Shown piece by piece: positions 1-7,957 of a stretch of 12,103 nt of DNA (position 1 is the first letter of the stretch; every line of letters begins with the position of its first letter). The notes below the pieces were generated by a model, which saw only the letters and a program-made list of their open reading frames with translations, was not told the DNA's origin and ran no database searches. This DNA comes from an uncultured Ruminococcus sp. (GTDB taxonomy: Bacteria > Bacillota > Clostridia > Oscillospirales > Ruminococcaceae): NCBI GenBank assembly GCA_947177715.1, contig CAMWVM010000024.1, positions 1 to 12,103 on the forward strand. Reading direction: 5' to 3'. The translations under genes were made by a program, and so were the position numbers.

Positions 1-32
1 TTATACAGTAATAAACAAGAGAATAAATAATT

Positions 33-70
33 AAAGCTGCATTTGATGAACTAAATGCAGCTTTTTATTT
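33..70 (+). terminator. Rho-independent terminator of an upstream unit
   Basis: A perfect 12-bp inverted repeat (arms 33-44 and 53-64, AAAGCTGCATTT with its complement) encloses an 8-nt loop. A T-rich tail, TTATTT, follows. This is a classic intrinsic terminator on the + strand. The opposite strand also carries a weaker T-rich run after the stem, so it may work in both directions. The gene it terminates lies outside the window, and positions 1-32 hold no recognisable coding sequence. Confidence 0.88.
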
Positions 71-118
71 GATTTCTATAAGTTAATTTTCAATATGCAA
101 AAGTGAAAATATAAAGCA

Positions 119-147
119 TTGACAAAATCTCCAATTAGGTATATAAT
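119..147 (+). promoter_or_regulatory. Consensus sigma-A promoter for the miaB operon
   Basis: A perfect TTGACA -35 box (119-124) is separated by 17 bp from a perfect TATAAT -10 box (142-147). Transcription would start near 154, leaving a leader of about 34 nt before the miaB start codon. The leader has a ribosome binding site (AAGTGGAG, 173-180) and no visible riboswitch or attenuator. The site lies between the upstream terminator and miaB, as expected for the head of an operon. It suggests strong constitutive expression. Confidence 0.88.
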
Positions 148-187
148 TTAATATGTATATTCTGATAATAATAAGTGGAGAATTTAT

Positions 188-1561
188 ATGAATGATAATA
201 GCCAATTTGCTTTACAGCGATTGTTGGAATACAATATAAAGTATTCTGCCGAAAAAGGCAGTCAACCTTTGGTATATTTAAAATCCTTCGGATGTCAGCA
301 GAATGTAAGCGACGGAGAGAAAATAAAAGGTATGCTTTCCAAAGTAGGATATGATTTTACTGATTTAATTGAAAATGCTCAATTAATCATCTATAATACC
401 TGTGCTGTACGTGAAAATGCCGAAGACAGAGTTTTTGGTACTATTGGAGATTTAAAGCACATTAAAGAACAAAATCCTGATTTGGTTATCGGTTTGTGTG
501 GATGTATGGCACAACAGCAGCATATCGCTGACAGAATTAAAGAAACCTATAAACAAGTTGACCTTGTTTTTGGAACATTTGCCTACAATGATTTGTATGA
601 AATGTTGTGGGATGTAATAGATAAGCGTAAGCGGGTATTCAATATTACTGAAAATAATATTGATATTGATGAAGATTTTTTACAACTTCGTGATGATAAA
701 GTTCGTGCATTTGTTCCTATAATGTATGGATGCAATAATTTCTGTACATATTGTATAGTTCCTTATGTCAGAGGTCGAGAGAGAAGCAGAAAACCTGAAT
801 CCGTTATTGAAGAAGTAAAACAGCTTGTAAAACAAGGATATAAAGAAATAACCTTGTTAGGACAAAATGTGAATTCTTATAGTTATGGTTTTCCTGATTT
901 GCTGAGAAGAATTAATGAGATTGAAGGAAACTTTCGTATAAGATTTATGAGTTCACATCCTAAAGATGCCACAAATGAGCTTATTGATGCTATTTTGGAA
1001 TGTAATAAAGTATGCAAACATCTTCATTTGCCAATACAAGCCGGAAGCGATAGAATATTGAAAGCCATGAATCGTAAATACTCTGTTTCCGAGTATATGA
1101 AAATAATTGATTATGCACGAAACAAATCGCCAGAGTTTTCATTTACAACTGATTTAATTGTTGGTTTTCCAGGAGAAACTTATGAAGAGTTTTGTATGAC
1201 CAAAAATGTTATAAAGAAAGTCAAATATGATAATATTTATTCCTTTGTATATTCAAGACGTTCTGGTACAAAAGCTGCCGAATTGGAAGACAACGTTTCT
1301 GATAAACAAAAGGGTCTTTGGTTGAGAGAGCTTTTGCTTGAGCAGCGTGAAATTACTACTGAATGGTTATCAAGATTTGTCGGAAAAACTTGTACTGTAC
1401 TCGTTGAAGGTGAGGGAAGAAAAGGCAATGAGTATCTTACAGGAAAAAACGATGAAAATATTATTGTAGAGTTTAAAGGAAATAAAAAATTGATAGGCGA
1501 ATTCACACAAGTTCGTATAACTAAAGCAATGAATTGGGCTTTGGAAGGAGAACTTGTTTGA
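188..1561 (+). CDS. miaB: tRNA-2-methylthio-N6-dimethylallyladenosine synthase MiaB
   Basis: This is a radical-SAM methylthiotransferase that adds a methylthio group to i6A37 of tRNAs reading UNN codons, giving ms2i6A. At 457 aa it is full length. The N-terminal UPF0004 domain (about residues 28-145) supplies the three auxiliary-cluster cysteines C36, C72 and C106. The radical-SAM CxxxCxxC is C182, C186 and C189. The segment LLGQNVNSY (223-231) is the MiaB-type signature that separates it from RimO and MtaB. A C-terminal TRAM domain spans about 393-455. The start follows AAGTGGAG at a 7-nt spacing. It is the first gene after a consensus promoter. MiaA, which makes its i6A substrate, is encoded downstream in the same unit. 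A neighbouring RicA-like gene also occurs beside miaB (ymcB) in Bacillus subtilis. Confidence 0.96.
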   Translation: MNDNSQFALQRLLEYNIKYSAEKGSQPLVYLKSFGCQQNVSDGEKIKGMLSKVGYDFTDLIENAQLIIYNTCAVRENAEDRVFGTIGDLKHIKEQNPDLVIGLCGCMAQQQHIADRIKETYKQVDLVFGTFAYNDLYEMLWDVIDKRKRVFNITENNIDIDEDFLQLRDDKVRAFVPIMYGCNNFCTYCIVPYVRGRERSRKPESVIEEVKQLVKQGYKEITLLGQNVNSYSYGFPDLLRRINEIEGNFRIRFMSSHPKDATNELIDAILECNKVCKHLHLPIQAGSDRILKAMNRKYSVSEYMKIIDYARNKSPEFSFTTDLIVGFPGETYEEFCMTKNVIKKVKYDNIYSFVYSRRSGTKAAELEDNVSDKQKGLWLRELLLEQREITTEWLSRFVGKTCTVLVEGEGRKGNEYLTGKNDENIIVEFKGNKKLIGEFTQVRITKAMNWALEGELV

Positions 1562-1590
1562 AATAAATTATAATTAAAGGAGTTAATACA

Positions 1591-2001
1591 ATGACCGTTA
1601 TTGAAAGTGCAAGAGCTTTGGGAAAAGCTCTTCAGGAAGATGAAAGATATGCAAAATTCAGTGAAGCTTCAAAGAAAAGCGACAATGATACTGAAATGCA
1701 GAATAAAATCGGTGAGTTTAATATGCTCAGAATGCAGCTTAATCAGGAAATGTCCAAGCCTGATAAGGAACCTGATAAGATGACATCACTTGACAATGAA
1801 ATCAAAGCTCTCTATGATGAAATTATGGAAATGCCCTCTATGAAAGCATATAACGACGCAAAAGAGGAGCTTGATGCTCTCCTTCAGTCTGTAAATTATA
1901 TTATTTCCATGGCAGCAAACGGAGAAGATCCAATGACTTGCCCTGAACAACCACCTCATAACTGCGGCGGTTCTTGTTCAACTTGCGGAGGCTGCCACTA
2001 A
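1591..2001 (+). CDS. YlbF/YmcA (RicA/RicF) family protein with Cys-rich tail
   Basis: This 136-aa protein is mostly charged and helical (about residues 1-110), fitting the YlbF/YmcA (DUF964) family. In Bacillus subtilis the family members RicA and RicF join RicT in a complex that carries [4Fe-4S] clusters and steers RNase Y cleavage of mRNAs. The C-terminal tail has five cysteines (C117, C125, C129, C132, C135) in a Gly-rich stretch, which are plausible cluster ligands; that is inference. The start follows AAAGGAG (1576-1582) at 8 nt. Its place directly after miaB and before mutS matches ymcA beside ymcB in Bacillus, favouring a RicA-like role, but sequence alone does not separate RicA from RicF, so no symbol is given. 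A hairpin and a promoter-like sequence lie inside the gene. Confidence 0.85.
   Translation: MTVIESARALGKALQEDERYAKFSEASKKSDNDTEMQNKIGEFNMLRMQLNQEMSKPDKEPDKMTSLDNEIKALYDEIMEMPSMKAYNDAKEELDALLQSVNYIISMAANGEDPMTCPEQPPHNCGGSCSTCGGCH
1611..1632 (+). other. Perfect 9-bp inverted repeat inside the RicA-like gene
   Basis: The arms AAGAGCTTT (1611-1619) and AAAGCTCTT (1624-1632) pair perfectly around a four-base GGGA loop. The repeat begins 20 nt after the start codon. No T-run follows, so it is not a terminator. It could form an mRNA hairpin affecting translation or processing, or it may be a by-product of the encoded Ala-Leu-Gly-Lys-Ala-Leu repeat. Confidence 0.5.
1790..1818 (+). promoter_or_regulatory. 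Possible internal promoter upstream of mutS
   Basis: TTGACA (1790-1795) is followed after exactly 17 bp by TATGAT (1813-1818), a perfect -35 box and a 5/6 -10 box. It lies inside the RicA-like gene, about 215 bp before the mutS start. It could give mutS-mutL and downstream genes some transcription independent of miaB. Both boxes also encode protein (Leu-Asp-Asn and Tyr-Asp), and AT-rich coding DNA produces chance matches, so this is prediction only. Confidence 0.35.
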
Positions 2002-2034
2002 AATCTGATTACTTTATGAGAGGAGTGAAGGTTC

Positions 2035-4650
2035 ATGCTTTTAAAAGATGTTGATATTTCCAAGGTTTCACCAATGATGAAACAATATTTTGAAATCAAA
2101 ATGAAGTATAAAAATCATATTTTGTTTTATAGATTGGGTGATTTTTATGAAATGTTCTTTGATGACGCCGTAACTGCATCACGTGAACTTGAACTCACTC
2201 TTACCGGCAGAGATTGCGGGCTTGAGGAACGTGCACCAATGTGCGGCGTTCCTTATCATGCCTGTGATTTATATTTGAAGAAATTAATTGATAAAGGATT
2301 CATGGTTGCTATATGCGAGCAAACTGCCGATCCTTCCACCTGTAAGGGGATAGTGCCAAGAGATGTTATAAGAGTTGTAACTCCTGGTACATTAATTGAA
2401 AGCAGTATGCTTGATGAAACTTCAAACAATTACATCTGTTCTTTTTATGTTCAAACAAAAGAAAGTGCTTTGTGCCTTGCTGATATATCCACCGGAGAGG
2501 TGCACTTGTTTGAGTTTTCAGGCAAAGATATGTCAAATAACGCAATTAATGAATTATCAAGATTTTCTCCTGTTGAAATACTAATTAATGATGCTTTTCT
2601 GTCCAAAAAGGAATTAGGAGTGTTTATAAGAGAAAAGTTGAAAACCTCTGTTCAGCTTCTTGATGAGAATAATTTTTCACCGCTTATACATTCCGAAGAT
2701 GTGTTAAAACAATTCTCTGTTAATAGCCTGCAATCATTAAATATCGAAGAAACTTCTGTGGCAGCATTTGCCGTATGCGGACTTTTTGGATATATCCATG
2801 ATACGCAAAAAGCTTTAGTCGGAAGATTTTCTAATATTATCAGACATGACAGTGATCCTATTATGACTATAGGATTTACCGCAAGGCGTAATCTGGAGCT
2901 TACTGAAACTCTTCGTAATAAAGAAAAAAAAGGGGCACTGTTATGGGTGCTTGACCATACAAAAACTTCAATGGGAAAACGTATGCTCAAATCTTATCTT
3001 GAACAGCCTCTTATTAATCCGTCGAAAATAATTGATAGACTTAATGCAGTAGAGCAGTTGGTAAGTTCACCTGTGGAATTGGGAGAGCTAACTGAAATCA
3101 TGTCGGGCGTATACGACCTTGAACGTCTTATGACAAGAGTTATGTACAAAACAGCATCGCCAAGAGATTTAAAATCTCTTTCACTTACAGCATTAAAGTT
3201 ACCTGAAATCAAATCTGTTTTAAATAATTTCTCATCGAAACTTCTTACTTCTCTAAATAGCAAAATTTCTACACTTGAAGCCGTATCAAACCTGATTGAA
3301 AATGCAATAGTAGACGAACCTCCTGCTAATGTAAAAGACGGGGGAGTTATTAAAGATGGATTTAATGAACAGCTTGATGACTTGCGCAATATCATTTCGG
3401 GCGGAAAAGGTATCATTGACGATATTGAACAACGTGAGCGAGATAAAACAGGTATCAAAAATCTAAAAATCGGGTACAACAGAGTTTTTGGATATTATAT
3501 TGAAGTAACAAAATCATACTATGACTTAATTCCTGATACATATATCAGAAAGCAAACACTTGCTAATTGTGAAAGGTTTATAACCGATGAACTAAAGATT
3601 GCCGAAAATACAATTTTAGGTGCAAGCGAAAAAATCATAAGACTTGAGTCTGATATTTTTGTTGAACTTCGTGATTTTATAGGAACTCAATTAAGATTAG
3701 TTCAGGAAACTGCTGCTTCTGTCGCTGCAATAGATGTGCTGTGTTCATATGCAACCGCCTCTATTAAGAATAATTACTCTAAGCCTGAAATTGCTATTGA
3801 TGGCATAATAGATATTAAAAATGGCCGTCATCCTGTCGTTGAAATTATGCAGAAAGATGAAATGTTTGTCCCTAATGATACATATCTTGATTTGACAAGC
3901 AATCGCATGGCTGTGATAACAGGTCCTAATATGTCAGGTAAATCAACATATATGCGACAGGTGGCATTAATTACTTTAATGGCACAAATCGGCTGCTTTG
4001 TGCCAGCAGATTATGCTAAAATATCAGTAGTTGATCAGATTTTCACCAGAATCGGCGCTTCTGACGACTTAACAGCAGGTCAGTCAACATTTATGGTTGA
4101 AATGAGTGAGGTTGCTGATATTGTAAAACACGCTACAAAAAATAGCCTTGTAATACTTGATGAAGTGGGCAGAGGTACTTCTACTTTTGATGGAATTAGC
4201 ATTGCTAAAGCGGTTTCAGAATATATATCTACATCAAAATCTTTAGGCTGTAAAACATTATTTGCAACTCATTATCATGAGCTTATAGAACTTGAAAACG
4301 AACTTCCTGGAGTTAAAAACTTTTCAGTTGCAGTTTCAAGAAGTGGTGACAGCATTAAATTTCTAAGAAAAATAGTGCCAGGCGGAGTTGATGAAAGTTA
4401 TGGTATTGAAGTAGCAAAACTTGCAGGACTGCCTTCAAAAATAATAACAAGAGCCAAAGCCTTGCTTGAAGAACTGGAAGCTGATAACAAGAAAGCTAAA
4501 ATTGCTGCGGAACAAACAGCTACTGATCAAATATCATTCGATAAAATCAGCAGTCAACTGGTATCGGATAAACTTAGAAGAACAAATATCGATGAAATGA
4601 ATGATATGGAGCTAAGAGGATTTGTTAAAGATTTGCTTAAATATGTATAG
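2035..4650 (+). CDS. mutS: DNA mismatch repair protein MutS
   Basis: MutS recognises base mismatches and small loops in newly replicated DNA and recruits MutL. At 871 aa it matches the usual MutS1 length. The mismatch-reading Phe-x-Glu motif is F37-Y38-E39 within GDFYEMF. The core segment ARRNLELTE begins at residue 283. The C-terminal ABC ATPase shows Walker A GPNMSGKS (630-637), Walker B with D709-E710 followed by the signature region VGRGTSTFDG, and the switch histidine motif ATHYHEL starting at 744. All catalytic residues look intact and there is no Smr domain, so it is not MutS2. The start has AGGAG (2021-2025) at 9 nt. It sits 33 bp after the RicA-like gene and 29 bp before mutL, so the mutSL pair is almost certainly cotranscribed. 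Confidence 0.97.
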   Translation: MLLKDVDISKVSPMMKQYFEIKMKYKNHILFYRLGDFYEMFFDDAVTASRELELTLTGRDCGLEERAPMCGVPYHACDLYLKKLIDKGFMVAICEQTADPSTCKGIVPRDVIRVVTPGTLIESSMLDETSNNYICSFYVQTKESALCLADISTGEVHLFEFSGKDMSNNAINELSRFSPVEILINDAFLSKKELGVFIREKLKTSVQLLDENNFSPLIHSEDVLKQFSVNSLQSLNIEETSVAAFAVCGLFGYIHDTQKALVGRFSNIIRHDSDPIMTIGFTARRNLELTETLRNKEKKGALLWVLDHTKTSMGKRMLKSYLEQPLINPSKIIDRLNAVEQLVSSPVELGELTEIMSGVYDLERLMTRVMYKTASPRDLKSLSLTALKLPEIKSVLNNFSSKLLTSLNSKISTLEAVSNLIENAIVDEPPANVKDGGVIKDGFNEQLDDLRNIISGGKGIIDDIEQRERDKTGIKNLKIGYNRVFGYYIEVTKSYYDLIPDTYIRKQTLANCERFITDELKIAENTILGASEKIIRLESDIFVELRDFIGTQLRLVQETAASVAAIDVLCSYATASIKNNYSKPEIAIDGIIDIKNGRHPVVEIMQKDEMFVPNDTYLDLTSNRMAVITGPNMSGKSTYMRQVALITLMAQIGCFVPADYAKISVVDQIFTRIGASDDLTAGQSTFMVEMSEVADIVKHATKNSLVILDEVGRGTSTFDGISIAKAVSEYISTSKSLGCKTLFATHYHELIELENELPGVKNFSVAVSRSGDSIKFLRKIVPGGVDESYGIEVAKLAGLPSKIITRAKALLEELEADNKKAKIAAEQTATDQISFDKISSQLVSDKLRRTNIDEMNDMELRGFVKDLLKYV

Positions 4651-4679
4651 ATATTAGCTTTATAGGTCGAGGGTGAAAA

Positions 4680-6674
4680 ATGGCACATATAAATTTGTTG
4701 AGCAAAGAAGTTTCTGAACTAATAGCCGCCGGTGAAGTCATAGACAGACCTGCGTCAGTAATAAAAGAACTTTTGGAAAATTCTATTGACGCTGGTGCAA
4801 ATATTATAACTGTTGAGATTAAAAACGGCGGAAGAACCTATATAAGAGTAACCGACAACGGCAGTGGAATTTCAGAAAATGATATTTCCAAAGCCTTTCT
4901 TCGTCATGCCACAAGTAAAATATCAAATAAAGATGACCTTGATAGAATTCTGACTCTCGGTTTTCGTGGAGAGGCACTCGCCTCAATCAGTGCCGTATCT
5001 AAAGTAGAAGTCTTGACAAAAATGCAAACTGAAAACTATGGTACTCACTATGTTATAGAAGGGTCCGATGAAAAGCTTTTTGAAAAATCAGGTTGTCCAG
5101 ACGGCACAACCTTCATCGTGAGAGATATTTTCTATAATGTGCCCGCAAGACTTAAGTTTTTAAAAAAAGATACCACCGAGGCTAATTATGTTGCTATGTA
5201 TGTTAGCAAATTGGCGCTTTCTCACCCAAATATATCTTTTAAATTTATCAGAGATAATAAAACTGAACTGCTGACAGCTGGTGACGGAAAACTTTTTTCC
5301 GGAATATATTCTGTTTTTGGACGTGAATTTGCTAATTCTTTGATACCTGTAGATTATAACTATAATGACATTAATGTTACAGGATATGTTATAAAACCGC
5401 TGTTTGCTAAAAACAATCGTAAATTTCAGAACTTTTTTGTGAATGGTAGATATATTAAGTCGCCTACATGTGCAGCAGCACTTGAAGAGTCCTATAAAAA
5501 TAATATTATGACAGGAAAGTTTCCTGCGTGTGTTTTGAATATTAATATTGCACCTAATATAGTAGATGTGAACGTACATCCAACAAAGATAGAAGTCAGA
5601 TTTTCAGATAATAAGCTTATTTATGAATCAGTGTTTTTTGCTGTTAAAAATGCACTATTGCAGTTTGATAAGCCAAATGATATTAAATTTGAAAAACAGC
5701 TTAATTATACAAATAAGGAATTGTATGATTTCCCTAATTCCACGGATCAAACAGTACAACTGCAATTTGAAACCGCTGAATCTACAGAAAATCAAGTAAA
5801 TTCAACTAAAAAAATTGAAAAAGAAGTTACGAATAAACCCTCTGTTAAGTCTAATGCTGTAAAATCTGTAGACAAAGAAATTGATAAACCAAAAGAACTA
5901 TTTCACCAGAAGTTTAGTGACAAAATTAATAAAACTGAGAGAAATGAAAACTTTGAAAAACCACAAATGGTTGTAATTTCTCCAAAGCCTGAACCAGATA
6001 ATCACGTTTCTCAGCATGAAGATGTATCTGAATATAAATATATAAATCAAAATGCCTTTGAAAAGAAAGAGTCAGTGCTTACTGAAAATCCGATAAAGCC
6101 TAATGATAAACCTGTGGTTATTGGAGAGTTATTTAAAACGTATATTGTTGCTCAATCAGGGGATGATATGCTTTTGTTTGATAAGCATGCCGCCCACGAA
6201 AGATATATTTTTGAACAGATAAAAAACGATGCCGAACAATTAGATACACAAATGTATCTCGAACCGATTATGGTATTACTGTCTTATGAGGAATATGACG
6301 CTCTCAGCGGTAACTTGGAGAAAATAAAACAACTTGGATTTTCTGTTGAACCTGATGTTGCTCCTACTGTAGCAGTTCTGGGAGTTCCAATGGTTCTCGG
6401 TGACGAGAATCCTACTGAAATAATAACTGAACTTGCAAATAACTTTATTGAATGTAGACATAACCCACAGCTTGAAATATTTGATGAATTGTTTCATTCA
6501 ATGGCTTGTAAAGCGGCTATCAAAGCAAATGATAATTCAGGATTGATTGAATTGCAGGCTTTGGTCAACGCAGTTTATGAAAACGATAATATAAGATATT
6601 GCCCTCATGGAAGACCGGTTATGATTAAATTGTCAAAAAAAGATATTGAAAAGCAATTTAAGAGAATTATATAA
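4680..6674 (+). CDS. mutL: DNA mismatch repair endonuclease MutL
   Basis: MutL couples MutS mismatch detection to strand incision. The N-terminal GHKL ATPase has E30 and N34, DNGSGI (59-64), GFRGEAL (94-100) and the conserved lysine K303 in VNVHPTK. A Lys/Glu/Asn-rich, probably disordered linker spans about 335-470. The C-terminal dimerisation and endonuclease domain has the metal-binding motif D501-K-H-A-x2-E507-x4-E512, an ACK motif at 609-611 and CPHGRP (641-646). It is therefore a nicking MutL of the type found where MutH is absent. Q524-MYLE-P529 aligns with the beta-clamp-binding motif (QEMIVP) of Bacillus MutL. The usual Q of the DQHA motif is K here. The start has GAGGG (4669-4673) at 6 nt. 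At 664 aa the protein is full length. Confidence 0.96.
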   Translation: MAHINLLSKEVSELIAAGEVIDRPASVIKELLENSIDAGANIITVEIKNGGRTYIRVTDNGSGISENDISKAFLRHATSKISNKDDLDRILTLGFRGEALASISAVSKVEVLTKMQTENYGTHYVIEGSDEKLFEKSGCPDGTTFIVRDIFYNVPARLKFLKKDTTEANYVAMYVSKLALSHPNISFKFIRDNKTELLTAGDGKLFSGIYSVFGREFANSLIPVDYNYNDINVTGYVIKPLFAKNNRKFQNFFVNGRYIKSPTCAAALEESYKNNIMTGKFPACVLNINIAPNIVDVNVHPTKIEVRFSDNKLIYESVFFAVKNALLQFDKPNDIKFEKQLNYTNKELYDFPNSTDQTVQLQFETAESTENQVNSTKKIEKEVTNKPSVKSNAVKSVDKEIDKPKELFHQKFSDKINKTERNENFEKPQMVVISPKPEPDNHVSQHEDVSEYKYINQNAFEKKESVLTENPIKPNDKPVVIGELFKTYIVAQSGDDMLLFDKHAAHERYIFEQIKNDAEQLDTQMYLEPIMVLLSYEEYDALSGNLEKIKQLGFSVEPDVAPTVAVLGVPMVLGDENPTEIITELANNFIECRHNPQLEIFDELFHSMACKAAIKANDNSGLIELQALVNAVYENDNIRYCPHGRPVMIKLSKKDIEKQFKRII

Positions 6675-6693
6675 AAATTATTTGGAGTATGAA

Positions 6694-7647
6694 ATGTCAG
6701 ATCAACTGAAAAAAATCCCTCTTATTGTAATTGCGGGACCTACTGCCTCAGGTAAAACTAAATTAGCAGTTGAAATTGCAAAAAAATATGACGGTGAAGT
6801 TATTTCTGCTGATTCAATGCAGATTTATAAAGAAATGAACATTGCCAGTGCGAAACCTACCGTTGACGAAATGCAGGGAATTCCACATCATTTAATTGAT
6901 ATATTGGAACCTGATTACACATTTAGCGTTGCCGAATATGTTAAAATGGCAAAGGATGTTATTATGGATGTTTATTCTCGTAAAAAAACACCCATAATTT
7001 GTGGAGGAACTGGTCTTTATATAAGTTCACTTATTGATAATGTTAAGTTTGATGATACCGGAAATGACAATGCAATCAGAAATAAACTTCAAAGAGAGGC
7101 TGAACAATTTGGCAATCACTATCTTTGGGAAAAACTAAATGAAATTGACCCGGAAACTGCGGCAAATGTCCATGAAAACAATTTACCAAGAGTAATCAGA
7201 GGAATTGAAGTATTTGAATTGACCGGAATTAAACTTTCTGAGCATAAAATCAACAGTAGAAAAGAAAGTACGCCTTATAACCCTTGTATAATTGGATTAA
7301 CTTTCTCTGATAGAGCGTTACTTTATGACAGAATAAATAAAAGGGTAGATTCAATGATAGTGAACGGTCTTGTCAGTGAAGCAAAATATATGTATGAGAA
7401 CTGTAAAACAGCTACTTCAAGGCAAGCAATAGGATACAAAGAACTTATCCCATATTTTGAAAATACATGCACCTTGGATTCTTGTGTAGAAAAAATCAAA
7501 CAGGAAACTCGTCATTATGCTAAAAGACAGCTAACATGGTTTAGACGAATTGACGGAATTCAATGGGTAGAAGTCGATAAATTTGACGAATATAAAAATT
7601 TTATTGAAAAAGTTGAAAATATTATAGCCAAAACAGAAATTTTATGA
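6694..7647 (+). CDS. miaA: tRNA dimethylallyltransferase MiaA
   Basis: MiaA transfers a dimethylallyl group to N6 of A37 in tRNAs reading UNN codons, producing i6A, which MiaB (encoded upstream) then methylthiolates. With the chosen start the protein is 317 aa. Walker A is GPTASGKT (15-22), followed by DSMQIY (40-45), GIPHHLID (62-69), GGTGLY (104-109), and the C-terminal RQAIGYKEL and RQLTWFRR segments, all typical of MiaA. An upstream in-frame ATG at 6646 lies inside mutL. The ATG at 6694 is preferred because TGGAG (6683-6687) lies 6 nt before it and because MiaA proteins normally start about a dozen residues before the P-loop. It begins 19 bp after mutL, and its stop codon forms part of a promoter-like element for hfq. 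Confidence 0.95.
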   Translation: MSDQLKKIPLIVIAGPTASGKTKLAVEIAKKYDGEVISADSMQIYKEMNIASAKPTVDEMQGIPHHLIDILEPDYTFSVAEYVKMAKDVIMDVYSRKKTPIICGGTGLYISSLIDNVKFDDTGNDNAIRNKLQREAEQFGNHYLWEKLNEIDPETAANVHENNLPRVIRGIEVFELTGIKLSEHKINSRKESTPYNPCIIGLTFSDRALLYDRINKRVDSMIVNGLVSEAKYMYENCKTATSRQAIGYKELIPYFENTCTLDSCVEKIKQETRHYAKRQLTWFRRIDGIQWVEVDKFDEYKNFIEKVENIIAKTEIL

Positions 7648-7653
7648 TATAAT
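7625..7653 (+). promoter_or_regulatory. Probable hfq promoter with extended -10
   Basis: TATAAT (7648-7653) is preceded by TGA, giving an extended -10 TGnTATAAT in which the TGA is also the miaA stop codon. A -35-like TAGCCA (7625-7630, 4/6 match) lies 17 bp upstream. Transcription would start near 7660, leaving about 40 nt of leader before hfq. The 53-bp miaA-hfq gap is the largest in the first block, which fits a separate promoter. hfq promoters within or at the end of miaA are also known in Escherichia coli. Confidence 0.55.
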
Positions 7654-7700
7654 ATAAGTTGGTATTAGTGTTGTGTGTAAAATTAAGGAGTGTATTAAAA

Positions 7701-7946
7701 ATGAATAAAAACATTAATTTACAGGACGTATTTCTTAATCAGGCAAGAAAAGATAAAATATCTGTAACAATCTTTCTAATGAATGGTTATCAGTTTAAAG
7801 GATATGTTAAAGGTTTTGATAGCTACATAGTTATACTTGATTGTGAAGGAAAGCAAAATGTGGTTTATAAGCACGCTATTTCTACTATTGTTCCTTCAAG
7901 AGCAATAAATATTTTGGACGCTGCAAACGATACTACCAATAATTAA
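7701..7946 (+). CDS. hfq: RNA chaperone Hfq
   Basis: Hfq forms a hexameric Sm-like ring that binds small RNAs and mRNAs. At 81 aa it is mostly Sm core with only a short C-terminal tail. The N-terminal NLQDVFLNQ carries Q8 and D9. The Sm1 region includes NGYQFKG and GFDSY (F39, D40). The Sm2 motif is Y56-K57-H58-AIST followed by VPSRAI. The lateral rim reads R16-K17-D18-K19, a weaker basic patch than the RRER of Escherichia coli and typical of Gram-positive Hfq. The ATG at 7701 is chosen because AAGGAG (7685-7690) lies 10 nt upstream and the family start aligns there; an upstream TTG at 7659 would add 14 uncharacteristic residues. The miaA-hfq order is widespread in bacteria. Confidence 0.95.
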   Translation: MNKNINLQDVFLNQARKDKISVTIFLMNGYQFKGYVKGFDSYIVILDCEGKQNVVYKHAISTIVPSRAINILDAANDTTNN

Positions 7947-7957
7947 GGTGAAAACAC

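Noticed and set aside
3162..3180. Near-perfect palindrome AAGAGATTT-A-AAATCTCTT in mutS
   Set aside because: It has an almost zero-length loop and no T-run, lies inside conserved coding sequence, and palindromes of AT-rich words occur by chance.
2994..3479. Antisense open frame within mutS
   Set aside because: It has no recognisable motif and the opposite strand is the conserved MutS core.
5014..5043. TTGACA in mutL as a possible promoter
   Set aside because: The best -10 (TATGGT at 18 bp) matches only 4/6, with no extended -10, so support is too weak.
5160..5579. Antisense open frame within mutL
   Set aside because: Composition is rich in Ile, Tyr and Cys as expected for the complement of an AT-rich gene, and the sense strand encodes the conserved MutL ATPase region.
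6646..6693. Upstream ATG extending miaA into mutL by 16 residues
   Set aside because: The extension has no family similarity, and a well-placed TGGAG precedes the ATG at 6694, where MiaA proteins normally begin.
7659..7700. TTG start giving Hfq 14 extra N-terminal residues
   Set aside because: It lacks a ribosome binding site, does not match the conserved Hfq N-terminus, and overlaps the likely transcription start.
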